60,000 nt of DNA from Cristatella mucedo. Its lineage: Eukaryota; Bryozoa; Phylactolaemata; Cristatellidae. This document shows, piece by piece, positions 45,860-56,339 of the stretch (positions are counted from its first letter, which is position 1; every line of letters begins with the position of its first letter). Under the pieces are notes generated by a model that saw only the letters and a program-made list of their open reading frames with translations, did no database searches and had not been told where the DNA came from. Position numbers and translations under genes: made by a program. The stretch is taken from contig WPIO01000018.1 of assembly GCA_009760855.2 (NCBI GenBank), forward strand, positions 2,096,501-2,156,500, given 5' to 3'.

Positions 45860-46830
45860 AGTGGCCAACAAAGTTACGCCGGAAAGTGGCCGCGACTCTC
45901 GGAGTTAGGCGCTTAACGAAAGCACTCCCTCTATGGGCTTTCGATATTGCAGCAGGCGGCTGGCTAGGCAGTATTACCCGCGCCGCGAAAGGCGGGGCTT
46001 CGACCGGTGACTTCGCGCTCTTCGAGGCTGTGATTGAAAAAAATTCTCGCCATTCTCACTGTCCTCGCGACTGTCATGCTATTCTCGAGCTCCGCGGTTT
46101 GAGGATTCCAGGAGGTAAACTGGTGACAAATGGCGCCGCGCCGCCGCACGCGGGTTGCTGGAAAGACGCACTCCGAGCAGGTACGACTTGGTAGAGATTG
46201 GGCCAAAATGCGCGAGACACGAGCTGGCTATTCGTCAAAGGGAGGCGCGGCGGCTCTGCTGGCCGAGGAGCGCGAAACGCCGAGCCTTCCCGGCGCGGCT
46301 TGTCACTTAACCCGAGCGAACGCTCCAGACGCAGCGCTGCCCGCGGTGGCGCCCGCTTCGGCGCCTGCGCGTCGGTCTGGCAGTCGGTCGCCGGCAGCGG
46401 TCCGCTTCCTCCAGTCTCGACGCGACGCGCGCTAGGCTCCGGCCCCCCCCCACCACGCAGGCGAGGCGCAGCTAGCTGCCGCTTTGCGGAGCGAGCGTCT
46501 TTTTAGCAGCAGCCACCCGCTGGGAGAGGCGATTAGAAAACGCCAATGGCTGAGCGCCCTGCAAGCGCCAGCGGTCAGCTCGCGAAGGGCGAAGCCAGTG
46601 GTTGCTACAGGAAGCGCGCGGCGCGCGCTCGCTATTGCCGCTGCACGCTCCGTCCGCCGCCGGCGGCCGAGACTGACTCGCCGCAGTCCGGTGCGTAAAG
46701 CGCGCGAGCTCCTAGCGATGATTTTCGAGGACCCCGGTCTGTTTGGGAAGGAAGCAACGCCACGGGCAAGTTTTCAGCTGAATGCTGCAGGCCAGCGACG
46801 TCGCGAGTACCGTTTTATTGATAACTGATG
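45860..46830. other. CpG-rich block, no gene confirmed
   Basis: Frames on the plus strand reach 100-115 residues but look compositional. ETS-type motifs (CACTTCCG near 46845, AGGAAGTG near 46920) lie on its right edge, so promoter activity is possible. Confidence 0.35.
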
Positions 46831-47195
46831 CTCTCACACCCGCGCACTTCCGTTCGTGAAGAGAGGCAGGGGCGAGTTGCTACTCTGTTGGTCCGCCTCT
46901 GTATGGCCGGCGGTCACGACAGGAAGTGCGAAACCAGAAATAGAAAAGCGAAAATCCCACTCAGTCAGTGTTGTACAGGCTATTTTTTGACTTGAATTAC
47001 ATGAGCTCCAGAATGTGGATATGAATAATTACCAAGAAGTTCCTTCACGGGTAGCTTACTCTGAGGTGACTAGCATGATACCCCTGTTTCCCACCATCAG
47101 CTTCGACGAGAATAGATCTCTAAAATCACACGTGACGGTGCAAGTCAATGCAACGTGCAGGTGTGGTAGGATGAAGCATGGCAGCCGTTGTTTGC

Positions 47196-47236
47196 TATAT
47201 AAATCGTAGGCAGTGTCCAGCCGAGCGTTCATTTCG
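47196..47236 (+). promoter_or_regulatory. Candidate TATA-type core promoter
   Basis: TATATAAA at 47196-47203. An initiator-like TTCATTTC is centred at 47231, 35 bases from the first T, within or just beyond the usual spacing. It points rightward toward the candidate plus-strand exons at 47435-47685. Confidence 0.35.
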
Positions 47237-47434
47237 AGTTGGCTGCTATCTGTCGTACACTCACCTATAGACAGACTAAGCCCGAAAGTTAGCATAACAA
47301 AGATGATAAGCTCACATGTGTATCACCCTATGAATGTCTCGCATGCCTGATGCGATACATTGGGAGCCGATTCACATGTGCTGCTGCCTTGAGACTTACT
47401 TTCAGAGTGATTTTCCGGCCGTCGGATCACGCAG

Positions 47435-47685
47435 AGCTACAGCCGCATCCTTAGGAGGGAAAGCGCAGCTGCCAGTCAATCGCCGCTGGCAGATATCAGA
47501 CTGAACAAACGACATCGTCATGCTGGTCAGAAAGTTTCTCTTCGGGCACGTCAGGTATATTAAAATGTACGAGTATACAAGGTCAACAGACAAAATTCCC
47601 ATCTCTTGCGTTTCAGGTGCTCACATTCAAAGTAGCTAAGCGGCTAGCGAAAAGGACAAGATCCCAAGCTGAACTAACTGGCTGA
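47435..47685 (+). CDS. Candidate last two exons of a plus-strand gene (partial)
   Basis: Exon 47435-47554 (40 codons, reading SYSRILRRESAAASQSPLAD then IRLNKRHRHAGQKVSLRARQ) ends at a GTCAG|GTATAT donor. After a 62-base intron comes an acceptor with the tract CTCTTGCGTTTCAG. Exon 47617-47685 continues in phase (VLTFKVAKRLAKRTRSQAEL, TG, stop). The acceptor before the first of these exons is less certain (CACGCAG at 47434, or TTTCAG at 47405, which brings in a stop). The product would be strongly basic. I recognise no family and could not identify earlier exons. The tail is convergent with the minus-strand gene ending at 47791. Confidence 0.38.
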
Positions 47686-47790
47686 CGTCGCGAAAGCAGC
47701 CCGACAGAACATCGACTTCTTCGACGGCACAACGCTGCTGCAGCTAGTAAGGCATGCATTTCTAGCCGCCTGTTTCTCTTGCCGCAGCTT

Positions 47791-49349
47791 CTACTCAGCA
47801 TCTACATTGTCGCGAGCTTCTTCCACATCTGAGTCGTCCAGCTCCTCTTCGGCCTGAAGTTCTGCCTCTAATTCATCGCGTTCGGCATCGGTGTCTACAT
47901 CTTCTTCCTCCTGTTCAATCGGCTGCTGGTCATTTGCTGGTTCGTCGACGTTAGGCTGCACTTGGTTTTCCTGCCCCACGCCAGCATTCCCATCCACTGG
48001 CTGCACTGGCTGCACTGGCTGCACTGGCTGCACCGGTGGGACCCACACAGTGGCGTTCATCTGTCGCTGTTGAACAAGATGCTGTGGCAATAGTCGCTGA
48101 GGTGGCCGAGCAGCATCGGCCGGTGCCTGGTACAGAAAGGCTTGGGCTTGGCCCAGATTCATCGGAAGACGACCGGTCGCTGGAATCAGCGCCGGAAATG
48201 GGAAGCCATGATATCCAAACGGCCTAAAGCAAAGAGAACACACGCATGTCGGGAGGTTATGTTGGTCGATCGAGAAATTTTCGGCTGCTGACAGCATGGT
48301 TACCAGTAAAGCTGGCTATACAATTGGATAGAAAGTGAGCCGACTTACGCGCCGACTGGGCCGCCTCCAAGTCCTTGGAAATTAGGCAAAGGTATCAGCG
48401 TCCCAGGCAGCAGAGGGTCAGCTCTGAGCATCATGTAATCTCCAGGTGGTCCGAGTTGATGTTGGGGTTCCTGACGAGCGTCGCCATTTTCCGCACGATC
48501 TTCAACCACGTTCCATCGCCTTACTTGGTATTGGAGCGCTCGGCGCATTCTCATTTGGCCATTGGCATTAGCCACGCGAGCCTTGACATCCCTAACAATA
48601 GGGCCTACAGCAAGAAAGACCAGCTGTCTGAAAAACTGCACGCAAGCACGAACGTGCGCACACATGCGCACACACCGCCGGCACGTGCAGACACACCTGC
48701 AAATAATTTGCCGTGCCTGTTGCTAAGGCAACCACTGTAAGTGTACCCACAGTAAGGAGTAAACTGTTGTCTCGCGGATGCTCAAGCAGGACATGGGAAC
48801 TTGGCAGCAGGGTGTGACTTACGAACAGTTGCGACTAAACGTGGCTCGTCTCGAGAGTTTTTTCCCCTCGACGAACTCAGATTAGCAGCAGTCGTAGCAG
48901 CCACTAGTGAGCTAGCGGTGGCTGCGAATTGCGGCTCAAATGCTGTGGTGGGCTGGCCCATGAAATCTCCAGTCACTGCCTGGCCTGATGCTGCAGATGG
49001 TGGAAAGTCGTCGGTCGGTCGAGGTAGGCTGTCGGCTATCTTATTGTCGTCAGCTGGCTGCAAGTCGTCGGCCACTGCAACTGATGCATTGCTAGTAGCT
49101 ACAAGATGACGCTTAGCTAAAAACAAGTGCACAGAATGTGGCAGACAGACTGTCGGCGATGATCCGAGGCTGCATAACGGTACCTGAAGGAGGCATATCG
49201 ATCGCTGGCACCAGTGTAGCATCAGATGAAGCAGGCATCGTAGGCAGTGCAGGAGGCTCATCGTCTTCGGGGGCTGGCGGAGGGGAGTCCGTGTTTTCCT
49301 GTGGAGCCGCGACTTCTTTTTTGAGCTCATCTTTCTGCCGATCCGACAT
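47791..49349 (-). CDS. Four-exon gene, acidic C-terminus, unknown function
   Basis: Exons in reading order: 49349-49184, 49116-48823, 48604-48349 and 48223-47791. Introns are 67, 218 and 125 bases. Donors are CAG|GTACCG, TTC|GTAAGT and CGC|GTAAGT; acceptors are TGTTTTTAG, TTGCTGTAG and TTTGCTTTAG. Phases match at every joint and give 382 residues. The start ATG follows TTTGAGG. The N-terminus is acidic and proline-rich (PPPAPEDDEPPALP). A Ser/Ala-rich middle and an arginine-rich part (QMRMRRALQYQVRRW) come next, then a Gly/Pro/aromatic stretch (GYHGFPFPALIPATG), five PVQ-type repeats from a 9-base unit, and a Glu/Asp-rich end (EQEEEDVDTDAERDE). No signal peptide or obvious membrane span. I do not recognise the family; a mostly disordered nuclear or regulatory protein is an inference. 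No clear polyadenylation signal seen. Confidence 0.72.
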
Positions 49350-49374
49350 CCTCAAAGAAGTAGTTGTACGCTGT
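49350..49374 (-). other. Probable 5' untranslated part of the coding exon
   Basis: An acceptor-like TACTTAAAACTTGTAG precedes 49374 in minus-strand sense, 25 bases before the ATG. Together with the donor at 49857 it would remove a 483-base intron. Confidence 0.35.
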
Positions 49375-49857
49375 CTACAAGTTTTAAGTAGGAGAATGCA
49401 CCGAAGGCAGTTCAGGCATTAGTGTACTTTTATCAGTGAGCGACAAAGCAGTCTCTATTCTATGATTACGCATGCACAACAACATACTGAGGAAGAAAAA
49501 CTCCAGTTATTAAAACGAGAGCCACTAAGCATTACCTATACTAGTGTCGTTGAATTACGAATACACCTCGACTGAATTCACACGAACAGTGCCTTTAGAA
49601 GTTCGTTATTAGCCTTCAGTGAAACGTTAAGCTAGTCCATAGGACGGCGCCATTGCAAACACGTGCGCGCCGATCTGATATTTGAACGTTCGAAACGGGA
49701 GGGAGCCGAGCCGCACCTAATGAATGTATACATATCCAAGGCCCAAACGGCCGGGACTAGGAGAGCTGAGCCGTTACTAATCGACATGAGATATCCGACA
49801 TAGTGTGAGCGCTCGAAATCGAGCAAGCCAGCCAAAATTCATAAATTCAAAGCATAC

Positions 49858-50000
49858 CTGCTCGGTCTTCAGATAAAGCCACAGTTGGCCTTAGACGTGT
49901 TTGTTATTGGGGCGCGATCGTCGCTGCGGCTCGGGCAGCAGAGGTGACCAAACTGGCCCCAGCGCTACAGCGACGGGCCTCGACAGTATGGGACGCTGCC
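49858..50000 (-). other. Candidate 5' untranslated exon of the minus-strand gene
   Basis: Minus strand ends with ACCGAGCAG|GTATGC at 49858/49857, a good donor. The sequence upstream is CpG-rich. The left limit is unknown. Confidence 0.3.
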
Positions 50001-50400
50001 AATTTGGAAGAAGTTTGTCATATCTCTAATTGCTCTAGCAATCAACGGCTGCCTAGTTAGGAGTTACTGTCAGTACTTCACAGGGGCCCACCGTTCGCCG
50101 AGATTTCGGCGGCAAAATGCTAGTTACGTATCGGTCGAAGCATCGGGTCGGCTGGGTGTGGCAGCGTCTCAGATGATTTCTCTGGGAACACGCGGGGCCC
50201 ACACAAATGAAGATAGGGCTAGCGAGGTGTACTGCTAGCGTTAAGTCGGGTCTTCAGGCTACCGCCGCCATGGGTGGTCGGACCGCCGGCGTAGACCCGC
50301 TGCAGAAAGGCCGGCTCCGGCCGGGCTTAACTGACCCAGAGTACACGCTTGCGCAGCTTAGTTATCTTTTCAAACGAAGAACTCAGTTTTGAAGTGAAGC
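49860..50400. promoter_or_regulatory. Putative bidirectional CpG-rich promoter
   Basis: A GC-rich stretch without repeats lies between the minus-strand gene and the plus-strand candidate transcription unit. No TATA is evident. The call is inferred from composition and from the divergent layout. Confidence 0.35.
50270..50392 (+). CDS. Small ORF with an ideal start context
   Basis: The ATG sits in GCCGCCATGG, a textbook vertebrate-type initiation context. The frame encodes 40 residues (MGGRTAGVDPLQKGRLRPGL, then TDPEYTLAQLSYLFKRRTQF). It could be a microprotein, an upstream ORF of the following unit, or chance in GC-rich DNA. Confidence 0.28.
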   Translation: MGGRTAGVDPLQKGRLRPGLTDPEYTLAQLSYLFKRRTQF

Positions 50401-51238
50401 AAATACAGAAACTGAAACTTGCCTGTCGCCAATGTGGAGCACCCGCACCGAAGCCTGCGGACGGACGGCTCGAAAGACCGGGTGCCAAGCCGTAAGTGCC
50501 GCTCCTGGCGCAGAGGTCAGCGCGCAGGTCACCGCCGGCCGGATGCGGACTATAGCCCGCCCACTAATCGTTGCGCGGCGCCGGGCCCGCGCTGTAGATC
50601 CCACCGCAAACCAGCCGCCCTGATCTGAACCGCTCTGTGCTGTCTTCTCTAGGCCTTGGCGCTGCCAGCACTATAAGATTAGTGTGGAGAAGTGGCTGCC
50701 AGCACCACACTAAAGGCAATAATGACCGCGTCACACCATCGCCAACTGGAGGACGCATCACTCCATCGAAGACTGGCGGAAACATCGCAGCTTCGCTGGG
50801 TGGCGCACCGATACTGTCACTTACCAACGGAAGCCTTCCGGAATTGGGACCGACTGCCGGCTGCTGCAGGTTAGATTCCCTGACGGACATTGCAGGCAAT
50901 GCTTCTCAAACTGTCAAAGTTTTACTGCAGCTTGCTCGCTCGCTCGCGGGGTGAGACTTTTATTCACGAAGTTGAACGTGGTAAGCGCTTCACATCGAAA
51001 GTTTTGGTGCATCGAACATTGAACAGCTAGAGACTGCTGCACTGTGAGTAGCTTTGGAAGCTGTTTGAGGTTTATTTGTCCGGCTGAAATGCCTTATCTG
51101 CCTGAGAGTGACTGCCGCATGATTGCTCCGCGACCACAGCAAAGACATTCGCTGAATGTAAGTGAACTCTGGGTAAGGGAATGGTTGTTGCCGAAAGATT
51201 ACGCTTTTTTGCAGGGCTTGCAAAGGCCTGTAGCTTAA
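50386..51238 (+). CDS. Candidate spliced transcription unit, plus strand (structure uncertain)
   Basis: Splice signals visible: donor AAGCC|GTAAGT at 50492; acceptor with a fine tract, GTGCTGTCTTCTCTAG, ending 50652; donor GCGGG|GTGAGA at 50951; donor TGAAT|GTAAGT at 51158; acceptor ACGCTTTTTTGCAG ending 51214. Across the first intron one frame joins EVKQIQKLKLACRQCGAP to PPWRCQHYKISVEKWLPA and a stop, giving a CxxC and a CxH that could form a small zinc site. Another frame stays open through all of 50653-50950 (SLTNGSLPELGPTAG, DIAGNASQTVKVLLQLARSL). I could not choose between them or find the first coding exon; it may be non-coding RNA. Confidence 0.38.
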
Positions 51239-51239
51239 A

Positions 51240-52200
51240 ATTTTAGATTTTCCTACAAGTACCAGCAATAGCTGTCAAGGCTCTTCTGTGTCTAACATAT
51301 ATACTATGAGGTTGTTCGATCAGTTGCCTGAGTGTCAGTGGTATTAATAGAGACAGTATCCACCCGAAGGTAGCTTAATTGACTGTGCACAGCTAGTTAC
51401 TGCATGCAAATTGAAAGTATTGAGCAGCATATTTGGCAGTCTTGTTTCATGCAGTCTTCTATTAGGGGGATTATTGATAGATGGCAAGGACCACTGGTTT
51501 TTCATAGACTTACACTTTATCCCGACCCACTGCCGGAGGGCTGAGTATAGCATTGGGCAAAAAGCTCATACAATAGATTCAATTATTTTCTGCTGATGGA
51601 GACACCTTTGACGGTGAAATTATGTATATGCATATGGGATGCATGTGGAATAGGCAGCCTGTTGCTGGTTCAGGGTTGTCACGTGGAAAGGCTGGGATCT
51701 GTTGAGTTAGCCCATAATGCACATTAATCAAAATACCAAAAGGGTTGCCGAAGTGCAAGCTTCTGTGGTTGGTCAGCTATGAGTTTAATGTTAAAGTTAT
51801 ACGTTAACATTTTCCAGATCAATTTTAGAAATTAGATGCTCTCTTTTGATGGTAGCCCTATACAATGCTCAGCAGCTACACCTCTTGCTACATCCAAAGT
51901 TCTCCATTATGATTCTGAGACCTCATATTCATAGTACATTGTATGCAGTAAAAATCTCGGGAATATGTTTGTATTACAGTACTTTGATCTTAGTGAGCGT
52001 TTAGAATTGGTAATGGGTGTGTAGTACAATAGCTCGACCTTGGTGAACAGTAGAATTGATTCCAAGCGAGGAGGAGATAGACCGGTTTCGAGAGTGATTC
52101 CAAGATAAAGGTAGCCAAGATATAAACAAGGAATATCCACTTACAAATAAATCTCCCTCTATTTATGCTCCTGCATAATGCATATTGAATATCCATCTGC
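51240..52200. other. No gene recognised
   Basis: AT-leaning DNA without a recognisable repeat family. It may include 3' untranslated sequence of the unit ending near 51238. Confidence 0.35.
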
Positions 52201-52284
52201 TTACAAATGGCTGCATACACATGCCATAGAGAATACGGATGGACAAGGCAGATGAAGACGGTGGAGATAAAGAATGGAAGACAC

Positions 52285-52715
<431 letters not shown>

Positions 52716-52761
52716 GAAACAGAGTGGAGGATTGCAAGCAGGCCGATAGTCATCATTAGCA

Positions 52762-52925
52762 CCGTGATAGCATAGGATGTAAGTTGCTGGCTCTTCATGA
52801 CCGAGATTGTGGGTTTGAATCCTGCATCGGGCAATCCTTTATTGCCCACTGCAAGTGGTTGTGATAGCCGTTAAAGCTATTTTGCAGCTACATAAATGAG
52901 GCTGTTAGTCATCTAATAATATTTT
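52762..52925 (+). repeat. SINE2 copy, plus strand, best reference copy
   Basis: GTGATAGCATAGGATGTAAG (A-box part), GATTGTGGGTTTGAATCC (B-box part), GGGCAATCCTTTATTGCCC, GTGATAGCCGTTAAAGC, and an end near ATAATATTTTTTAAATC. Confidence 0.75.
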
Positions 52926-53054
52926 TTAAATCATTACAGATGGATGTCTATGTCAATTGTAGTATGTGCTACATCATACCGTAAGCATGAAAAAGAGGGA
53001 GACAAGTGAGCCAGAGAATAGAGGGAGTGACAGAGGATAACAGAGATAAGTAGT

Positions 53055-53930
53055 ATTGATAATAATATTAAGACTTATACACTCCAAAGAGAGCTGAATA
53101 TTTTTATAGGCACTTAGCGTATGCGGCAAATGAAGCTGGCCAACTCATTAGCTCTAACTGGTACCATTTCAGCAGGTATTAGCACAATAAGTAGAATTCA
53201 GACCTAGCAAACGGTTTCAGGAACCGGACAGTGTGCAGCTTCTTTTAAATGTCGTCAAATCAGGTGATGGTGTGACGTTAGCCAGTAGTGAGTTCCTCAC
53301 TATGGGAGCACAGAAACTAATTACACGGTCTCTAAAAGATTTTGCATTGGTGCTAGGCACAGCTAAACGACATGAGTCATAACAGCAGGTGGTAGGATGC
53401 CTTGCACAATGAGAACTAGCTTGTAGTGCTGGGCAAACCAAAATAATGAAGGGTTCTAAACGTGAATGACAAAACGTTAAAGAAAGTTGATGTGCTGCTT
53501 GATGGGAGCCAGTACAAATCGATGAGAAGTAGTGTAATTTGGAAAATGTTCACAGCAGACAAGCCTAGCTGCTGCGTTTTGCACTAACCATAAGCACGTT
53601 GTTGCACACACCAGAAAACCTGGAAGTCGTGAGCTACGAAAGCCGAGATGGAATGTCACAGCTGCATGGACCACTTTGAATGCGATATCCTTGTCTAAGG
53701 GATTCACATTTTCGCATAAATGCATTGCCTAAAGTATGCACACTTGATAGTAGAACTGATTTGGTCTTCTAATACGAGCTCACTTTCGAAAATGATACCC
53801 AATTTGATTACAAATGCAACTGGAGGTATCGGGGCTATTTGTGGGTTGCATGTTTTAATTTTTCATGTAAAACGGTGTTTGTCAATAGCAAGTTCGCTGT
53901 TTTGATAGTCATTTGATAAGTAAAATGTTG
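53055..53930 (-). mobile_element. LINE A-like fragment, minus strand, diverged
   Basis: Tail complement near 53058-53072, then CACTCCAAAGAGAGCTGAAT and AGGCACTTAGCGTATGCGGC. The minus frame 53725-53477 reads CATTCLWLVQNAAARLVCCE and then an HRFVLAPIKQHINFL stretch, the reverse transcriptase C-terminus. More divergent than other LINE A copies. Confidence 0.7.
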
Positions 53931-54159
53931 CTGACATCCCATTACTCATGTCAGTTTACATACAGTGGTGAATATCTTTTCAGTGCAGCCGTTGCTTCGT
54001 GGCTGCAAATTTATTCGGGTAATACAGGGGTTTACTACAATGCCAGCCATACTAGAAAGTTATCCATTGATAGCCCAAATAATTAAGTTACTGGCATGCA
54101 TGCGTTTAATTTGACGTTGTATCACCACGATTCTTTAGGAATTACATTGCCTTGTTACA

Positions 54160-55130
54160 CACAGAGGCCATTAGCTTCTGGTTTGTCTCTCCTGGTGGGG
54201 AATATTCAGCTGAGCCCGTGTTTTGCTAAAAATGACAGGTATTGATGTTGGCCATAAACCCGCTTCAGCTGCCTGTCGATTTTACTCGAGAGGTAAACTT
54301 TAGCAGCAAGATAGTGACCCTAAGCACACGTCCAGGCAATTTATTTTAATTTAGTGAATTATGTCACGACGGATATTTGTTTGGTACTGATGCATTAATA
54401 ATAATACATTTGATATAGCACTTTCAGAAAACTCATTCTCTTTCTAGGCACTTGTAATTTGCCGCAAGAAAACATCATAGAATGGTTAGTGGTAGCATGC
54501 TATATAAACAACAAGAATAACATGGTTAGGGGTGGCATGCACACGGTCAGCATGCAAGTATGGTTAGTGGCAGCATGCACACTGTCAGCACCCATAAGCA
54601 CATAAAGGTTGAAACTCAGGGACCCGCTAAATGCTGTGATAAATAAATGCGTTTTTAGTTTTTTTTGAATGAGGTAAAGTCAAAAAATGTCGTGACCCAA
54701 GTCGGTAGTGAATTCCATGCTTTGGGAGCAAACGAACTACAGGCTAGGTCTCCAAAGGATTTGAGATTCGTACGAAAGCCGTTGGTACAGAGCTTCACCT
54801 GGTAGGGGAGTAGATCTGATTGGTATGCCTGAGCCTAAGAATGAAGGGACTTAGACGTAAGTGACAAAACCTTAAAGTCAACGAGTCGCTTGAATGGGAG
54901 CCACTGCAAGTGGACGAGAAATGGTGAGATGTCGCAACTGCAACGCTCGTCCTAGTGGCACGATTTGAACCCCATAGAACAAGTATGGAGCAAAATTGCC
55001 TAGCCACAGATGCAGGGTTTTTGGCCTAGGTCAGTAGCCAACCTTGTGAGTATATGCAAGGGTGTGGAATGTGCTGTAGCAGGAGAGACAATCCAGAAAC
55101 TAGTCGTCTCTTGACTAGCAAGATAAGGTA
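54160..55130 (+). pseudogene. Tc1/mariner-type transposase relic, split by LINE A
   Basis: Before the LINE, one frame near 54305-54340 reads QQDSDPKHTS, the block around the second catalytic aspartate of Tc1-type transposases (usual QQDNDPKHTS). After the LINE, near 54960-54990, it reads DLNPIEQVWSKIA, the block that carries the third acidic residue. The LINE A at 54398-54951 separates the two. Both halves are frameshifted. No terminal inverted repeats could be defined by eye. A dead cut-and-paste transposon. Confidence 0.7.
54398..54951 (-). mobile_element. LINE A, minus strand, inserted in the Tc1-type transposase
   Basis: Tail complement AATAATAATACATTTG, terminal block GAAAACTCATTCTCTTTCTA, then C-terminal sequence ending near the word CAACGCTCGTCC. 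5'-truncated; well preserved 3' end. Confidence 0.85.
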
Positions 55131-55186
55131 GGTGGCACATGATTGCAATGAGAAGACTTCACAATAAACGTAAATATATCAGCAGT

Positions 55187-55282
55187 ATATGTATTTTATA
55201 TGGCTGTTAACCAATATTTGCACAGGCTTTGCATATATATTTTATTTGGCTGTCAGTCAATATATTCACAGACTTCGCATAA
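55187..55282. repeat. Two-copy tandem repeat of about 48 bases
   Basis: TATTTTATATGGCTGTTAAC...CACAGGCTTTGCATA is followed by TATTTTATTTGGCTGTCAGT...CACAGACTTCGCATA. Imperfect. Confidence 0.7.
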
Positions 55283-55289
55283 CTTTAGT

Positions 55290-55620
55290 GCCTGGTATCG
55301 TAGAAAATCCTCTTTCTACCTGCAGGAATAAACAGCTACAGCAGCGGTGGCCATGCTGTGAGGATCTTTGTGACTGAGTATACAAGCTGTAAGGATTTAA
55401 TGAGAGTTGGGTTGACCGGAAGGCAGGGAGGGATCATAAGCTGCATAACAACGAAATTCTGGGCTGTACTTACCGATTGTGTCTGCAAGAGCAACAGTAT
55501 AAATAATGAACAGGAATTGAACAAAACAAAGTTTCTCGGGGCACCCTGTAATTTAGAAGCTCCCCGGATGGCTGCTATTTGTTGAAATCAGGAATGTGAA
55601 GTCTCTCCCTGAGACCTGAA
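55290..55620. other. No gene recognised
   Basis: Mixed sequence. The phrase CTCGGGGCACCCTGTA near 55535 could be part of a transposon end, but no partner was found. Confidence 0.3.
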
Positions 55621-55624
55621 CTAA

Positions 55625-56065
55625 AATGCTGCATGCAATACCACTCACTGCCCAGGCAAGATGACAGGTGCTACAGAGAGACTTGGTTAACAATTTTGGG
55701 AAACGCTATCGAAAGACCCAGAAAAGCAAGCATTGCCACTCTATTTAAGTTTTCATTTCTAACAAAGTTTCTAGAAACTAGCAGCAATGCTAACTCCTTG
55801 GAATATCTAGCTCTAAAACCTGGTTAGTACTTGCTCGGTTGGTTTGAAGTTGGAGTTGGGCTGTTGTGCCTCTGCCGGTCTAGCGCCTGATTACAATTGC
55901 AGTGGGAGACTGGTCGGACGCTGGCTAAAGTGCTCCTGGTCTACCGTTGCCTCCCTAACGAGTGGAATAACAGCAAACTTTCTGAAAGAGGCAGGGGCAC
56001 GACCGGAAACTACTGAAATATAATTTATGCAAGAGTGTGGTAATTTCAGTGCTCAGGTACAGGTT
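55625..56065 (-). mobile_element. LINE A internal fragment, minus strand
   Basis: TCACTGCCCAGGCAAGATGA near 55646 matches GTGATGCCCAGGCGAGATGA near 13300, and 55885-55990 resembles the NYRPVS-to-KTLE region in the copy at 11925-14660. No 3' end. Confidence 0.55.
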
Positions 56066-56339
56066 TAGGTATTCCAATCCTACAGAAGAAACCTAAGCAA
56101 TCGACTTGGTTAGACAGCAAGCCGGTTCTGTAGCAAATGGCTGCTTTCATTTGATGTTGTGAACGGTAAGAAAGAAGTGAGAATTATTGAGGGGTAAATG
56201 TTGTGTGACAGAAAAAAGAGACAAATAATGTTGCAACCGTAGCGATATATGCAGAAACTGACGAGAATAGAGAGCTGTGTGGAAAGAGACATTAGGGTAG
56301 AAGAATAGAAAAAGACCGGTGGAGAGGCTGAGAAATAAA

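Noticed and set aside
47402-47602. 66-residue minus ORF downstream of the four-exon gene
   Set aside because: The four-exon gene already ends in a stop at 47791. A GTAAGT at 47401 is not reached by this frame, which stops just before it, and the plus-strand exon model explains the region better.
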